Shown here piece by piece: positions 1 through 7,921 of a stretch of 64,000 bases of DNA. The notes beneath the pieces were generated by a model. That model was not told where the DNA came from, did no database searches, and saw nothing but the letters and a program-made list of their open reading frames with translations. The position numbers and the translations under genes are program-made. Source of the DNA: Gemmatimonadota bacterium (lineage in GTDB: Bacteria > Latescibacterota > UBA2968). Location of the stretch: positions 1 through 64,000 of the forward strand of contig VXRD01000014.1 of NCBI GenBank assembly GCA_009838845.1, given 5' to 3'. Every line of letters begins with the position of its first letter. The first letter of the stretch is position 1.

Positions 1-67
1 ATCTATTTACGTGCAAGGTGCATGTTTGAATGTGGTTGTAGAGATTTTTTGGCGTACGGAGAAAAAT

Positions 68-787
68 ATGAACGAGCAGAAAGTTCTAATTGTAGATCGC
101 AATAGCTGCGTTATATCGACTCTTTGTGAATACTTGAGCGATGAACTTTACGATGTATTCACAGCGAGAGATGGCGTAGCAGGGTTTAAAACTTTGAGAC
201 GTGAAAAGATCGATCTCGCTGTGGTTGACAAAGATATAAGAGACCTTGATGCGATATCTCTTTTGACTTGTCTAAAGGTAGAGGAAATTCAAACACATGT
301 CCTGATCATGGGCGGGATGGAACGCCTGGAGTTAATGGAAAGGATGCTCAAGCTGGGTGCTGTAGGCGTGCTGGATAAACCGATCAGCAAGGATAAATTT
401 TTGGCAAAGGTTAAGAAGTGCATGCCTTCACAGGATTGGATAAAAAGGAGTCTGGTGTCGTTTTTGGAGGAGCATTACAGCGATCCAGGACTGAGCTTTG
501 ATGATCTCATGGCCCATTTTGGGTTTTCCAGGTCGCACGGTTGCAAGCTGTTCAAAAAACATGTGAGCAAGACGTTCTCAGAAAAATTGCGAGAGATCAG
601 GGTTGCACAGGCACAGCGTTTGATAAAAGAACCTTCGATATTCGTCTATGAGATTGCAAGTGCGTGCGGATTTCTTTCACCAAATCGTTTGCGCGAGGCT
701 TTCAAAACGATACACGGAATGCCTCCTACCCAGTACCGCACAAAAGTTATGCGCGGAGAAATTCAGACATCTTCGGAAGATGTCTGA
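68..787 (+). CDS. Response regulator-like protein: receiver domain plus AraC-type HTH
   Basis: A 239-residue regulator with a receiver domain (about 5-120) and a C-terminal AraC/XylS-type DNA-binding domain (about 125-230). The expected phosphoacceptor aspartate is D54 and the conserved lysine is K104 (DKPI). The acidic pair near the N-terminus is reduced to D10-R11, and the usual Thr/Ser after strand 4 reads MGG, so the phosphorylation site looks partly degenerate. The reading frame is open upstream to 11, but the ATG at 68 is preferred because GGAG lies 6 bases before it. It is followed 56 bases later by the HlyD gene and may control the export locus downstream; this is inferred from position only. 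No sensor kinase is visible. Confidence 0.82.
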   Translation: MNEQKVLIVDRNSCVISTLCEYLSDELYDVFTARDGVAGFKTLRREKIDLAVVDKDIRDLDAISLLTCLKVEEIQTHVLIMGGMERLELMERMLKLGAVGVLDKPISKDKFLAKVKKCMPSQDWIKRSLVSFLEEHYSDPGLSFDDLMAHFGFSRSHGCKLFKKHVSKTFSEKLREIRVAQAQRLIKEPSIFVYEIASACGFLSPNRLREAFKTIHGMPPTQYRTKVMRGEIQTSSEDV

Positions 788-843
788 GTTGAATGTTCAT
801 TTCTCTGGTCGAAATTCACTTTCAACAGTGGGCTGAATGAGTT

Positions 844-2115
844 ATGGTACACAGTGAACAGGTTGTAAGATTCAATGGCTATTCCCGAAAAGATGGGTCT
901 TTTGAAAACACAGAGGCGCGAGAAGCCCTCTCAACTTCGGGGATTGGCTTCCGGTTTGTGCGCTATTTCTTGCTCACCATTTTGTGCGTTGTGGGAAGCA
1001 TGGTCGCGTTTATCTGTCTTTTGGGATGGCATTTGGGCATGGAAATTACGGTTGCAGGACAAGGTCGCTTGCAGCCTACTGCGCGTTATGAAGTGAAAGC
1101 ACAGCGATCAGGCTTGATCCAGACGGTTCATGTGCAACACGGACAAGAGATTGCACAGGGTGATTTGATGCTGACTTTGGATGATATCGATTTACGCACG
1201 GAATTGGAGAAACTCGAACATGAACTGGCGATGAATCAACGTCGGCGTGTGGCTTTGGTGGCAGAATTGCAACGCGAGCGGGCTGTTTTGGAGGCAGAGA
1301 TTACACGGGCTGAAGTGGAATATGAGACCGCAAGGTTGCAGTTGGAACAGGTTCGGCAAGAATACCAGATCTACCGCAAATACGCGCCCTATCGCGAAGA
1401 TGGGAGTGTGCGACCACCTGTTGATACGTTGATTCCCATTCGGGTACACCAGACGCGGGTAGAGGGCGCAAAAGTAGAAATTGAACGGGTAAAACGACGG
1501 TTGGTCGCTCTGGACAATCGCAATCAGGAACACGAGATGCTAAAACAAACGTATGAAAAATTACAGGTCAGCCATCGCCTTGTCGAAACGCGTTTGGAAC
1601 AGATGAAGATCTATGCGCCTGTTTCTGGAACCGTGTTGACGCGCGACCTGGATAAACGCGAGGGAGACCGCATTGAGGCGGGTGAAGCCTTGATTGAACT
1701 GGCCGAATTGCACAGTTGGCAAGCTGAGGTACTGATTCAAGAAGTGGATATCCCAAAGGTGAAAGAGGGACATAAGGTGCGGATATATGTGAATGCATTT
1801 CCACACATGGAATACAAGATTTTTGAGGGCAGGGTGACAGATGTGCCGAGAAAACCCGAACCCATCACACCCCTGGGTGCCGGTCTCGTGCCGGGCAGTA
1901 TGAGTACTGTTTATCCTGTGAAGATCAGTGTGATAGATCCGCATTTATCTGATGGTGAGAAAGAATGTCCGCTTGCTTATGGCATGGGTGTAGAAGCTAA
2001 GATCGTGACAGAGCGCGGTCCCATTGTTGACTTGCTGTGGAAAAAGTTTTTGAAGACCGTGGGCAAAATTGGGCGCCCTGAGATTTATCGGTTGGAAGAT
2101 AGAGGTAATGGATAG
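844..2115 (+). CDS. HlyD-family membrane fusion (periplasmic adaptor) protein
   Basis: A 423-residue adaptor of the HlyD/EmrA type. It has a short cytoplasmic N-terminus, one membrane segment (about 38-60), a first lipoyl/barrel-sandwich half (GLIQTVHVQHGQEIAQGDLM region), a long alpha-helical coiled-coil hairpin (about 115-235) rich in Glu, Arg and Gln, a second lipoyl half (YAPVSGTVLTRD) and a beta-barrel domain. Such proteins bridge an inner-membrane ABC exporter to an outer-membrane channel in type I secretion. The likely partner is the ABC exporter at 3549-5264. No TolC-like outer-membrane factor is present in the window, so the system is either completed elsewhere or works without one. 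Confidence 0.88.
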   Translation: MVHSEQVVRFNGYSRKDGSFENTEAREALSTSGIGFRFVRYFLLTILCVVGSMVAFICLLGWHLGMEITVAGQGRLQPTARYEVKAQRSGLIQTVHVQHGQEIAQGDLMLTLDDIDLRTELEKLEHELAMNQRRRVALVAELQRERAVLEAEITRAEVEYETARLQLEQVRQEYQIYRKYAPYREDGSVRPPVDTLIPIRVHQTRVEGAKVEIERVKRRLVALDNRNQEHEMLKQTYEKLQVSHRLVETRLEQMKIYAPVSGTVLTRDLDKREGDRIEAGEALIELAELHSWQAEVLIQEVDIPKVKEGHKVRIYVNAFPHMEYKIFEGRVTDVPRKPEPITPLGAGLVPGSMSTVYPVKISVIDPHLSDGEKECPLAYGMGVEAKIVTERGPIVDLLWKKFLKTVGKIGRPEIYRLEDRGNG

Positions 2116-2116
2116 T

Positions 2117-2141
2117 GGGTAGGGGCGAGGCCTGCCTCGCC
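2117..2141. repeat. Short intergenic hairpin repeat (GTAGGGGC type)
   Basis: After the HlyD stop codon the sequence GGGTAGGGGCGAGG-CCTG-CCTCGCC forms a 7-bp perfect stem (2124-2130 with 2135-2141). A related element with the same TAGGGGC start lies at 21091-21116. There is no T-run after it, so it is not a classic terminator. It resembles small dispersed palindromes found between genes in many uncultured bacteria. Confidence 0.5.
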
Positions 2142-2191
2142 TTGGTGTTTAGTGACGCGAATCAAGTTCATCTTTTACACGCGAGAAGAAC

Positions 2192-2944
2192 ATGCAAGAT
2201 AGCAAAATAGATGTAGGCACTGATATGGAACTTAATAATGCTCAGCGATTACAACTCCCCTGGTCTATTAAAAAAGTAATCCTTTGGGGGATTTCATACA
2301 TGGTGATTGTGATTGTTGTTAGTTGGCTGTTTCACTTATTGATAATACATCTTAATCACTTCAATCAGTGGGATTTAAAATTCCGTGATCTACTGCATAT
2401 TACTGAGACATATCCCGTGCTAGTTTTGATATTTGCCTTTCTTGCCTTTCTAAAATGGCAGTGCAAGAAAGTGAATTTATCATTCAGGACAATTTGGGGG
2501 TCAATATACCATGTTACTCAAGTTCGATATATCCTTTTTGCCTTCGTCTTAGGTGCTATCAAGTCCCTGTTATGGGCCGGGAAAATCGTAAATTTTGGTA
2601 ATCCCCCCCAATATTCTTCTGCTGTGATAGTTTACGGCCAGATAATAGTTGGAGGCCTATTAGGTCCATTCAGAGAAGAATTGTACTTTCGAGGGGTATT
2701 GTATAGAATTTTACGCAAACGAAATGATAGCATTATCTCAACCTTGATTTCAGCCCTTATTTTTTCAGCATTCCATGTCTTGGGGACAGATCTTACAGGC
2801 CTCTTTTTTATATTTTTTTCTGGTGTTGTGACAGCATTCTTGGCAGAACACACAAATTCACTTACTGCCAGCTTTATATATCACAGTATTGGCAATTTAG
2901 TCTCTGTAGTGGTATTTCAGTATAGAGAATTTTTTATTTTATGA
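2192..2944 (+). CDS. CPBP-family intramembrane metalloprotease (first copy)
   Basis: A 250-residue, strongly hydrophobic protein with several membrane segments and the CPBP/Abi (CAAX protease and bacteriocin-processing) signature: paired glutamates E162-E163 followed by R167 in REELYFRG, H195 in SAFHVLG, and H231 in YHSIGNL. Family members are intramembrane proteases; bacterial relatives include proteins for bacteriocin maturation or self-immunity. A second, divergent copy lies at 5784-6551. The flanking small secreted-type proteins and ABC exporter suggest peptide processing or immunity. Base composition is visibly AT-richer than the catabolic genes later in the window. Confidence 0.88.
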   Translation: MQDSKIDVGTDMELNNAQRLQLPWSIKKVILWGISYMVIVIVVSWLFHLLIIHLNHFNQWDLKFRDLLHITETYPVLVLIFAFLAFLKWQCKKVNLSFRTIWGSIYHVTQVRYILFAFVLGAIKSLLWAGKIVNFGNPPQYSSAVIVYGQIIVGGLLGPFREELYFRGVLYRILRKRNDSIISTLISALIFSAFHVLGTDLTGLFFIFFSGVVTAFLAEHTNSLTASFIYHSIGNLVSVVVFQYREFFIL

Positions 2945-2983
2945 TCAGAGGTTATCAGCACTTTTCCAGAAAGGAGCAAAACA

Positions 2984-3310
2984 ATGCCTGAATTCGTTAC
3001 TACCCAACAGGATGCAACGTATGTTGCGCCTGAGATTCCAGAAGATCCAAGGGAGGCTGCAATCAACGAAGCGCATGACGATGCCCGTGCGAGCGTTGAA
3101 GTTATGACAGCTGCTACTATAGGAATAACAGCCGCAACGGGGAACGTGGAGCTTATCCCTGTCACTGGAGGAATCATGTATACAGCGAGATTATACCTTG
3201 ATTGCTATAGGAGTTGCCATGATCAAAGCCCTCCCAAGGAACCGCCTGTACCGGAAATAGAAACAGAGGATGAAGAGGAGGAAGAAAAGAAGAAGGATGA
3301 GGGTAATTAG
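2984..3310 (+). CDS. Small putative exported substrate A with acidic-lysine C-terminal tail
   Basis: A 108-residue protein of unknown family, preceded by a strong AAAGGAG site. It has a charged N-terminal third, a small-residue-rich hydrophobic centre (about 38-72) that contains a Gly-Gly at 62-63, two cysteines (C74, C78), and a proline-rich linker ending in an extreme tail of Glu/Asp then Lys (88-108, PVPEIETEDE...KKKDEGN). The tail closely resembles that of the protein at 5363-5758, although the bodies do not match. With an ABC exporter and HlyD adaptor beside it, I infer that this is a substrate or precursor and that the tail may be a recognition signal. The Gly-Gly recalls double-glycine leaders, but no C39 peptidase is encoded here. 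Confidence 0.7.
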   Translation: MPEFVTTQQDATYVAPEIPEDPREAAINEAHDDARASVEVMTAATIGITAATGNVELIPVTGGIMYTARLYLDCYRSCHDQSPPKEPPVPEIETEDEEEEEKKKDEGN

Positions 3311-3360
3311 CGGATGTCAAAAGATCAAATGAATTTCGGATTTGATCATTGATAGCCGCT
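3309..3360 (+). other. Extended interrupted hairpin across the stop codon of substrate A
   Basis: The segments AGCGG (3309-3313), TCAA (3317-3320) and GATCAAAT (3323-3330) pair in order with ATTTGATC (3340-3347), TTGA (3349-3352) and CCGCT (3356-3360) around a 9-base loop, giving one long interrupted stem. It begins within the TAG stop. With no following T-run it is not a canonical terminator; it may stabilise the upstream message or limit read-through into the ABC gene. Confidence 0.45.
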
Positions 3361-3391
3361 TAGAAGAACAAAATATATGACCTCTGATCAT

Positions 3392-3442
3392 TGGGTGTTC
3401 AATGCCTACCGAATTATCAATCAGGTAGGTGTTGAACACCCA
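3392..3442. repeat. 19-bp near-perfect inverted repeat upstream of the ABC exporter
   Basis: TGGGTGTTCAATGCCTACC (3392-3410) faces its near reverse complement at 3424-3442, with mismatches only in the middle and a 13-base loop. It sits in the 238-base space between substrate A and the ABC exporter. It could be an operator, an RNA hairpin that adjusts expression of the downstream gene, or the scar of a mobile element. Confidence 0.55.
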
Positions 3443-3548
3443 TAATAATTTCTCGATAAACGCATAAGCACAACGCCAGTCCTGATAGATGACACGCTTT
3501 CGACGTTTGTCATAGACCTTCTTTTGAAAATTACCACGGTACGATTCG

Positions 3549-5264
3549 ATGCGTCAGATATTCAAAATCATCAAAATGCTCAGACCCTACTGGCGGTTTA
3601 TCTTTCAATCCCTTCTCGTGGGCATCATGGTCATGTTTTTGCAAATCCCAGGACCATACATTACCAAGGTATTGATTGATGATGTGTATCCGCACAAAGA
3701 CTACACGCTCCTGACCTTTATTCTGATTTTGGGTGCTGTGCTCTCGACGGGATTGGGATTCACAAATCTGTTGAGCACTTATTTTGCGCGTTATGTGGGT
3801 GTCAACATGGGGTTGGATTTCAAATCCCGCTTCTATTCCCACATACAATCGCTGGACTTCAGCTTTTTTGACAACCGTCAGACGGGCGAAATTCTGTCTC
3901 GATTCAGAGATATGGATAGTTCTGTCAATAGTACCGTAGGGATGGTGAATAGCCTGATTATGAACTCGCTTCAATTGCTTATTTTTCCACCTATTTTGCT
4001 TTATATCAACTGGAAACTCGCGTTGATCAGTCTGGCGGTGCTGCCTTTTGATACCGTGTTGGTTATGATTTCAAAGAAATATCTCAGCAGAGTGTCTAAA
4101 AAACTGACCGAAGCATCTGCTGAATCATCGGCCACGTCCTACGAATCGCTTTCAGGCATTCGCACTGTACAGGCACTGGGACTGGAAGCCGCGTTTTACC
4201 ACAAGATCAGAGACATATTTATTGATGTTTCCAAATTGCGAATCCGATCAACTCATTTAAGTGGTGGATTTGGGTTTATGGGGTCGTTGGTGAAAACAGC
4301 GGGTACTTTGGCTTATGGCTGGTATGGCTGGACGCAAGTTCTGAATGGCAACCTCTCTCTGGGCAGTTATATGGCTTTTTCGGGGTATGTGGGCTATCTC
4401 TACGGTCCAATCGGCAATCTCATCGGTCTTGTGGGGCAGGTTGAAATGGCATTGGTTCGCATCAATCGTTTTTTTGAAGTCTATGACTTGAGTCCTGAAA
4501 TCCAGGATCGTCCAGATATGCCCACCTTGCCACAGGTTAGAGGTGAGATCGAGTTTCACGATGTGAGTTTTTCGTATCAAGAAGATCAACCCGTTTTGCG
4601 CGGCATCAACCTGCACGTCCCGGCGCAAGCCACCATTGCTCTGGTCGGCAAGAGTGGCTCAGGTAAATCAACACTTGCTAAATTGATCCCGAGATTTTAT
4701 GATCCGCAAGAGGGGTATCTGTCTATTGATGGGCACGATATTCGAAACTATCGCTTAAAGTCCATCCGGCAGCAGGTGGGATTTGCGATGCAAGGAAGCA
4801 CCTTGTTTCAAGGCAGTATTTTAGACAACCTGACCTTTGGACACGACATACCCTTGCGAGATGTTCAGGATGCGACACGAGGCGCGTACATTCACGACTT
4901 CATCGCGTCATTGTCCGAGGGATATGAAACACTGGTAGGAGAACAAGGGGCACAGATGTCGGAAGGACAGAAACAGCGCATTGCACTGGCTCGTGTGCTG
5001 TTAATGGACACGCCCATCTTGATTTTGGATGAACCCACCGCCGCGCTGGATATGGAATCCGAATATCACATTCAAGAAGCATTAAAAACCGTGCGACAAG
5101 GTAGAACCACAATTATCATCGCGCACAGACTCTCAACCATCCAAAATGCAGATGAGATTGTGGTATTGGATGAGGGACAGATCGCAGAGCAGGGCACGCA
5201 CGAGTGGTTAGCCATGCAAGATGGGGTTTATGCTCGCTTGTATGACAAAACGGCGAGGATATAA
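3549..5264 (+). CDS. ABC exporter, fused membrane and ATPase domains (type I secretion or peptide export)
   Basis: A 571-residue half-transporter with six predicted membrane segments (about 15-300) and a nucleotide-binding domain (about 330-565). Visible motifs are Walker A G367-T375 (GKSGSGKST), Q-loop Q415, Walker B ILILDEP (490-496) and switch H526. The signature reads MSEGQ (470-474) instead of LSGGQ. There is no N-terminal C39 peptidase domain, so it would not itself cleave a double-glycine leader. It lies between two small proteins with related tails and downstream of a HlyD adaptor, which makes it the likely motor of a type I-like export system. The start is the first ATG; the ribosome site is weak. 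Confidence 0.9.
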   Translation: MRQIFKIIKMLRPYWRFIFQSLLVGIMVMFLQIPGPYITKVLIDDVYPHKDYTLLTFILILGAVLSTGLGFTNLLSTYFARYVGVNMGLDFKSRFYSHIQSLDFSFFDNRQTGEILSRFRDMDSSVNSTVGMVNSLIMNSLQLLIFPPILLYINWKLALISLAVLPFDTVLVMISKKYLSRVSKKLTEASAESSATSYESLSGIRTVQALGLEAAFYHKIRDIFIDVSKLRIRSTHLSGGFGFMGSLVKTAGTLAYGWYGWTQVLNGNLSLGSYMAFSGYVGYLYGPIGNLIGLVGQVEMALVRINRFFEVYDLSPEIQDRPDMPTLPQVRGEIEFHDVSFSYQEDQPVLRGINLHVPAQATIALVGKSGSGKSTLAKLIPRFYDPQEGYLSIDGHDIRNYRLKSIRQQVGFAMQGSTLFQGSILDNLTFGHDIPLRDVQDATRGAYIHDFIASLSEGYETLVGEQGAQMSEGQKQRIALARVLLMDTPILILDEPTAALDMESEYHIQEALKTVRQGRTTIIIAHRLSTIQNADEIVVLDEGQIAEQGTHEWLAMQDGVYARLYDKTARI

Positions 5265-5277
5265 AACAGGAATTTTT

Positions 5278-5349
5278 ATGTTTCAAGCAGTAGAAGCACT
5301 CATAATCATAAAATCTGTAAATCCTTCGGGGTGTTCACGCTATTATTGA
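5278..5349 (+). CDS. Possible 23-codon leader or micro-ORF
   Basis: An ATG with AGGA a few bases upstream opens 23 codons ending ...NPSGCSRYY then TGA, in the 98-base gap between the ABC exporter and small protein B. No homology can be judged. It could be a leader peptide, a tiny gene or chance. It is listed because it lies in a locus of small putative secreted products. Confidence 0.2.
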   Translation: MFQAVEALIIIKSVNPSGCSRYY

Positions 5350-5362
5350 AAGGAGTTTTCAA

Positions 5363-5758
5363 ATGCCTAAATCTGAAGTAGAACAATGGAAAGACGATAT
5401 AGCCGCAGAAGATTATATCTGTGGTCCAAATCCGTCTTTGTGTGGTCCAGATTATGATCCAAATTGGGAAACCCAGAGGCTCACTATTGGACCAGATTTA
5501 TCTGTGGATAGCTCTGGGATTCACTTAACCACTACACATGTGGATACTATCCGGGGTAGTCATACGGAACGAACTAATATAACCGAGACAATGGGTCTCC
5601 CATTTTCCGGCTCGAGTACAACGACCACAGTATCTGCAGATAGTACGTACCAGGTAAATGTTCTTTCTACTCCTGTGGGATACACGCGTAAAACAGAAAC
5701 AGCGGTACCAGTGCCAGAAACTGACACCGATGATGAGAAAAAGGATACTGGCGATTAA
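5363..5758 (+). CDS. Small putative exported substrate B with acidic-lysine C-terminal tail
   Basis: A 131-residue protein of unknown family with a strong GAAAGGAG ribosome site. The N-terminus carries a CGP-x4-CGPD pair (C20, C27), the middle is rich in Thr and Ser (about 50-100), and the end is PVPETDTDDEKKDTGD (116-131), which lines up with the tail of the protein at 2984-3310. There is no ordinary signal peptide and no membrane segment. Its position between the ABC exporter and the second CPBP protease suggests an exported or processed product. The function of the body cannot be assigned from sequence alone. Confidence 0.7.
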   Translation: MPKSEVEQWKDDIAAEDYICGPNPSLCGPDYDPNWETQRLTIGPDLSVDSSGIHLTTTHVDTIRGSHTERTNITETMGLPFSGSSTTTTVSADSTYQVNVLSTPVGYTRKTETAVPVPETDTDDEKKDTGD

Positions 5759-5783
5759 TACCTGTAGATAGAGAGGAATAATC

Positions 5784-6551
5784 ATGGGCGTGAACATCCC
5801 TCGAAGGACCTGTTCTGCTAATTGGCCGGTATCACTATCACTCTCGCTACGCTCTGGTTTAATTCTGTTGCTCGTTGCGGTGCTCACCAACAGAATATGG
5901 ATCTACTCCCATATCGTTTTTCGTCCCCATATATCTTCCCATACAGCATTGGACTGGATCGTAGAAGTAGGGGTTGTAGGTCTCATAACCGTCGCAATGG
6001 GGGTTGCTGTACATTTTATTACAGGTGTGTCAATCACTAAAATTTTGGGTCTCCAAAAGTCCGATTCAAAAGACTTGCTCAAGTGGGGTTATGTTGCGCT
6101 TGCAGCAACTTCATTCAATCTGGCTTTGGAGATTCCTTCAGGTTTTGGACCACAGTATGAATCTGAGCTTTGGTTCATATTCATACGCATGATCAGATCT
6201 GTTCTTTTGATTCCATTTTACGAGGAACTCATTTATCGGTTTCTGATTTACGGTATAATAAGACCCCGGTTTGGTCGGTGGCCTGCAGCGATTATATCAA
6301 CGGTCATCTTTGTCTTCATTCACCAGTCAGTTCAGCGGGCATTGGTAGCATATTCCCTGACGATTGTCTTTCTCTTTTTCACTCATTTTTCTTTTGGTCT
6401 TTTAGCTGCCTATTTGTACGAAACCAGACGCACGCTTCTGCCATGTGTTGTAATCCATGCAGCAGTAAACCTGACCTATCACAGTGCGCCTCTGATTGGC
6501 TACCTCATAGGGGGAACAATAGCCAAGACAGAGCCGCCATTGCTGCCATGA
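5784..6551 (+). CDS. CPBP-family intramembrane metalloprotease (second copy)
   Basis: A 255-residue multi-pass membrane protein with the CPBP signature: E147-E148 and R152 in FYEELIYRF, H180 in FVFIHQS and H225 in VVIHAAVN. It is only distantly similar to the copy at 2192-2944, so it is probably not a recent duplicate. It starts 25 bases after small protein B with a GAGAGGA site. Its stop overlaps the start of the TPR protein (ATGA at 6548-6551), which implies translational coupling. A role in processing, or in immunity to, the small proteins is inferred from context. Confidence 0.87.
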   Translation: MGVNIPRRTCSANWPVSLSLSLRSGLILLLVAVLTNRIWIYSHIVFRPHISSHTALDWIVEVGVVGLITVAMGVAVHFITGVSITKILGLQKSDSKDLLKWGYVALAATSFNLALEIPSGFGPQYESELWFIFIRMIRSVLLIPFYEELIYRFLIYGIIRPRFGRWPAAIISTVIFVFIHQSVQRALVAYSLTIVFLFFTHFSFGLLAAYLYETRRTLLPCVVIHAAVNLTYHSAPLIGYLIGGTIAKTEPPLLP

Positions 6552-7921
6552 TAAAATTCTTCCTCAAATCTCCTATTGCGATCAGAATAGGATTCCTCCT
6601 TTTGCCCTGGATTTACTCCGCTGCATTCATGGCACTTGCTCTGCATAGCAATCCACACCACTATGCTGCTATCCTGAGAGTCCGCGGTCTCCACTATGCC
6701 AGGGAAGGGGATAACGACAAGGCTATGGAAGCATATAAGGCTGCAATTCGGATCCGATCTGACCATTACTTTGCCTGGGAGTCACTCGGTGCTTTGGAAG
6801 AGCAGTTAGGCAATATCAAGATGGCGGCGTATTGTTTTGATAGAGCCAGTGCGCTACTCCCAACGAATTCAGTTTACGCCTATCACTTGTCGCGTTTGCT
6901 TCTCAAGATGGAAGAGCACAAGGCGGCACTTCATCATATTGATCGCGCACTTGATGTGGTCTCCAAACCAGATGACCACAGGGTGATTCTGATTCTAAAG
7001 TCAGAGATACTCAAGGCAATGGGGCGAGAGCAAGAATCTCGAGAAATTCTGAATGTTGCTGAGACCGATCCGCATTTAAATAATGCAAATCCCAAATTTT
7101 GGCGTGATAAGGGGAAAGCTTTTTACAAAAAAAGATTATATGCACAAGCCTTGGAAGCATTTGATCAGGCGATAGATTTGGATCCAAAAGATACCACTGC
7201 TTGGCAGTGGAAAGCGGCAATTTACCTCGAACAAAAATTCTATGATCAAGCCATTGACGCCTATGATCAAATCCTTGCATACAGTCCTGATAATCCGAAC
7301 ATAGTGCTTCTGAAAGGACAGGCCTATGCCGAAGCGAAACAATTTGAAGCGGCACTCGAAATATTTGATCGGGCGATTGGCGCGGGATTAGATGGGCCAA
7401 CAAAAGCGTTGGATCGCAACGAGACTGCGTCTTCCTATCAGACTTTGTTGCTAAAACAAAAAGCCTCTGCATTGATAGATTTAGAGCGATATGACGAGGC
7501 CCTGGACGTATTTGAAACGGCAATTGAGAAATCACCTCAGGATGTCAGTCTGCAGAATAGCAAAGGTGTGGTATTACTGATGATGGAGCGATTTGAAGAT
7601 GCTATCAAATGTTTTGATGATGCACTTCGGATGGATCCGGATTCTACTCTCGCTGCTTTTGCCTGGAATAACAAAGGGTGGGCATTGTATTCACTAAAGC
7701 AATACGACGAGGCACTCACAGCTTTTGACCAGGCACTGATGCTGAAGGATGACTATCACCTGGCATTGTACAATCGCGCTCGTGTCTATGTCTTTTTGGG
7801 CAACCGAGATTCCGCTGTTTCTTCCTTGCAAAGAGCGATTGTATTGAATCCCGATTACAAAAAGGGTATGCAATCAGATGAAGCATTTCAAGTCTTGAAA
7901 GATTTGGAAGTTTTTAAATAG
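6548..7921 (+). CDS. Membrane-anchored TPR-repeat protein
   Basis: A 457-residue protein with an N-terminal membrane segment (about 8-33) followed by a run of tetratricopeptide repeats to the C-terminus, for example GLHYAREGDNDKAMEAYKAA, ALEAFDQAIDLDPKD and ALTAFDQALMLKDD. TPR arrays are protein-protein docking scaffolds; where the array sits relative to the membrane is not clear from sequence. The open frame extends back to 6170 inside the CPBP gene, but the ATG at 6548 overlaps that gene's stop as ATGA and is the natural start. It may assemble or recruit components of the export locus. A strong hairpin terminator follows at 8002. Confidence 0.85.
   Translation: MIKFFLKSPIAIRIGFLLLPWIYSAAFMALALHSNPHHYAAILRVRGLHYAREGDNDKAMEAYKAAIRIRSDHYFAWESLGALEEQLGNIKMAAYCFDRASALLPTNSVYAYHLSRLLLKMEEHKAALHHIDRALDVVSKPDDHRVILILKSEILKAMGREQESREILNVAETDPHLNNANPKFWRDKGKAFYKKRLYAQALEAFDQAIDLDPKDTTAWQWKAAIYLEQKFYDQAIDAYDQILAYSPDNPNIVLLKGQAYAEAKQFEAALEIFDRAIGAGLDGPTKALDRNETASSYQTLLLKQKASALIDLERYDEALDVFETAIEKSPQDVSLQNSKGVVLLMMERFEDAIKCFDDALRMDPDSTLAAFAWNNKGWALYSLKQYDEALTAFDQALMLKDDYHLALYNRARVYVFLGNRDSAVSSLQRAIVLNPDYKKGMQSDEAFQVLKDLEVFK

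Noticed and set aside
2984-3310. Small protein A as a classical double-glycine class II bacteriocin
   Set aside because: The Gly-Gly is at residue 62-63, much later than normal leaders, and the exporter has no C39 peptidase domain, so I keep it only as a weak resemblance.
6170-6547. N-terminal extension of the TPR protein overlapping the CPBP gene
   Set aside because: It is the wrong frame of a well-supported CPBP gene; the ATGA overlap at 6548 gives a natural start followed by a membrane segment.
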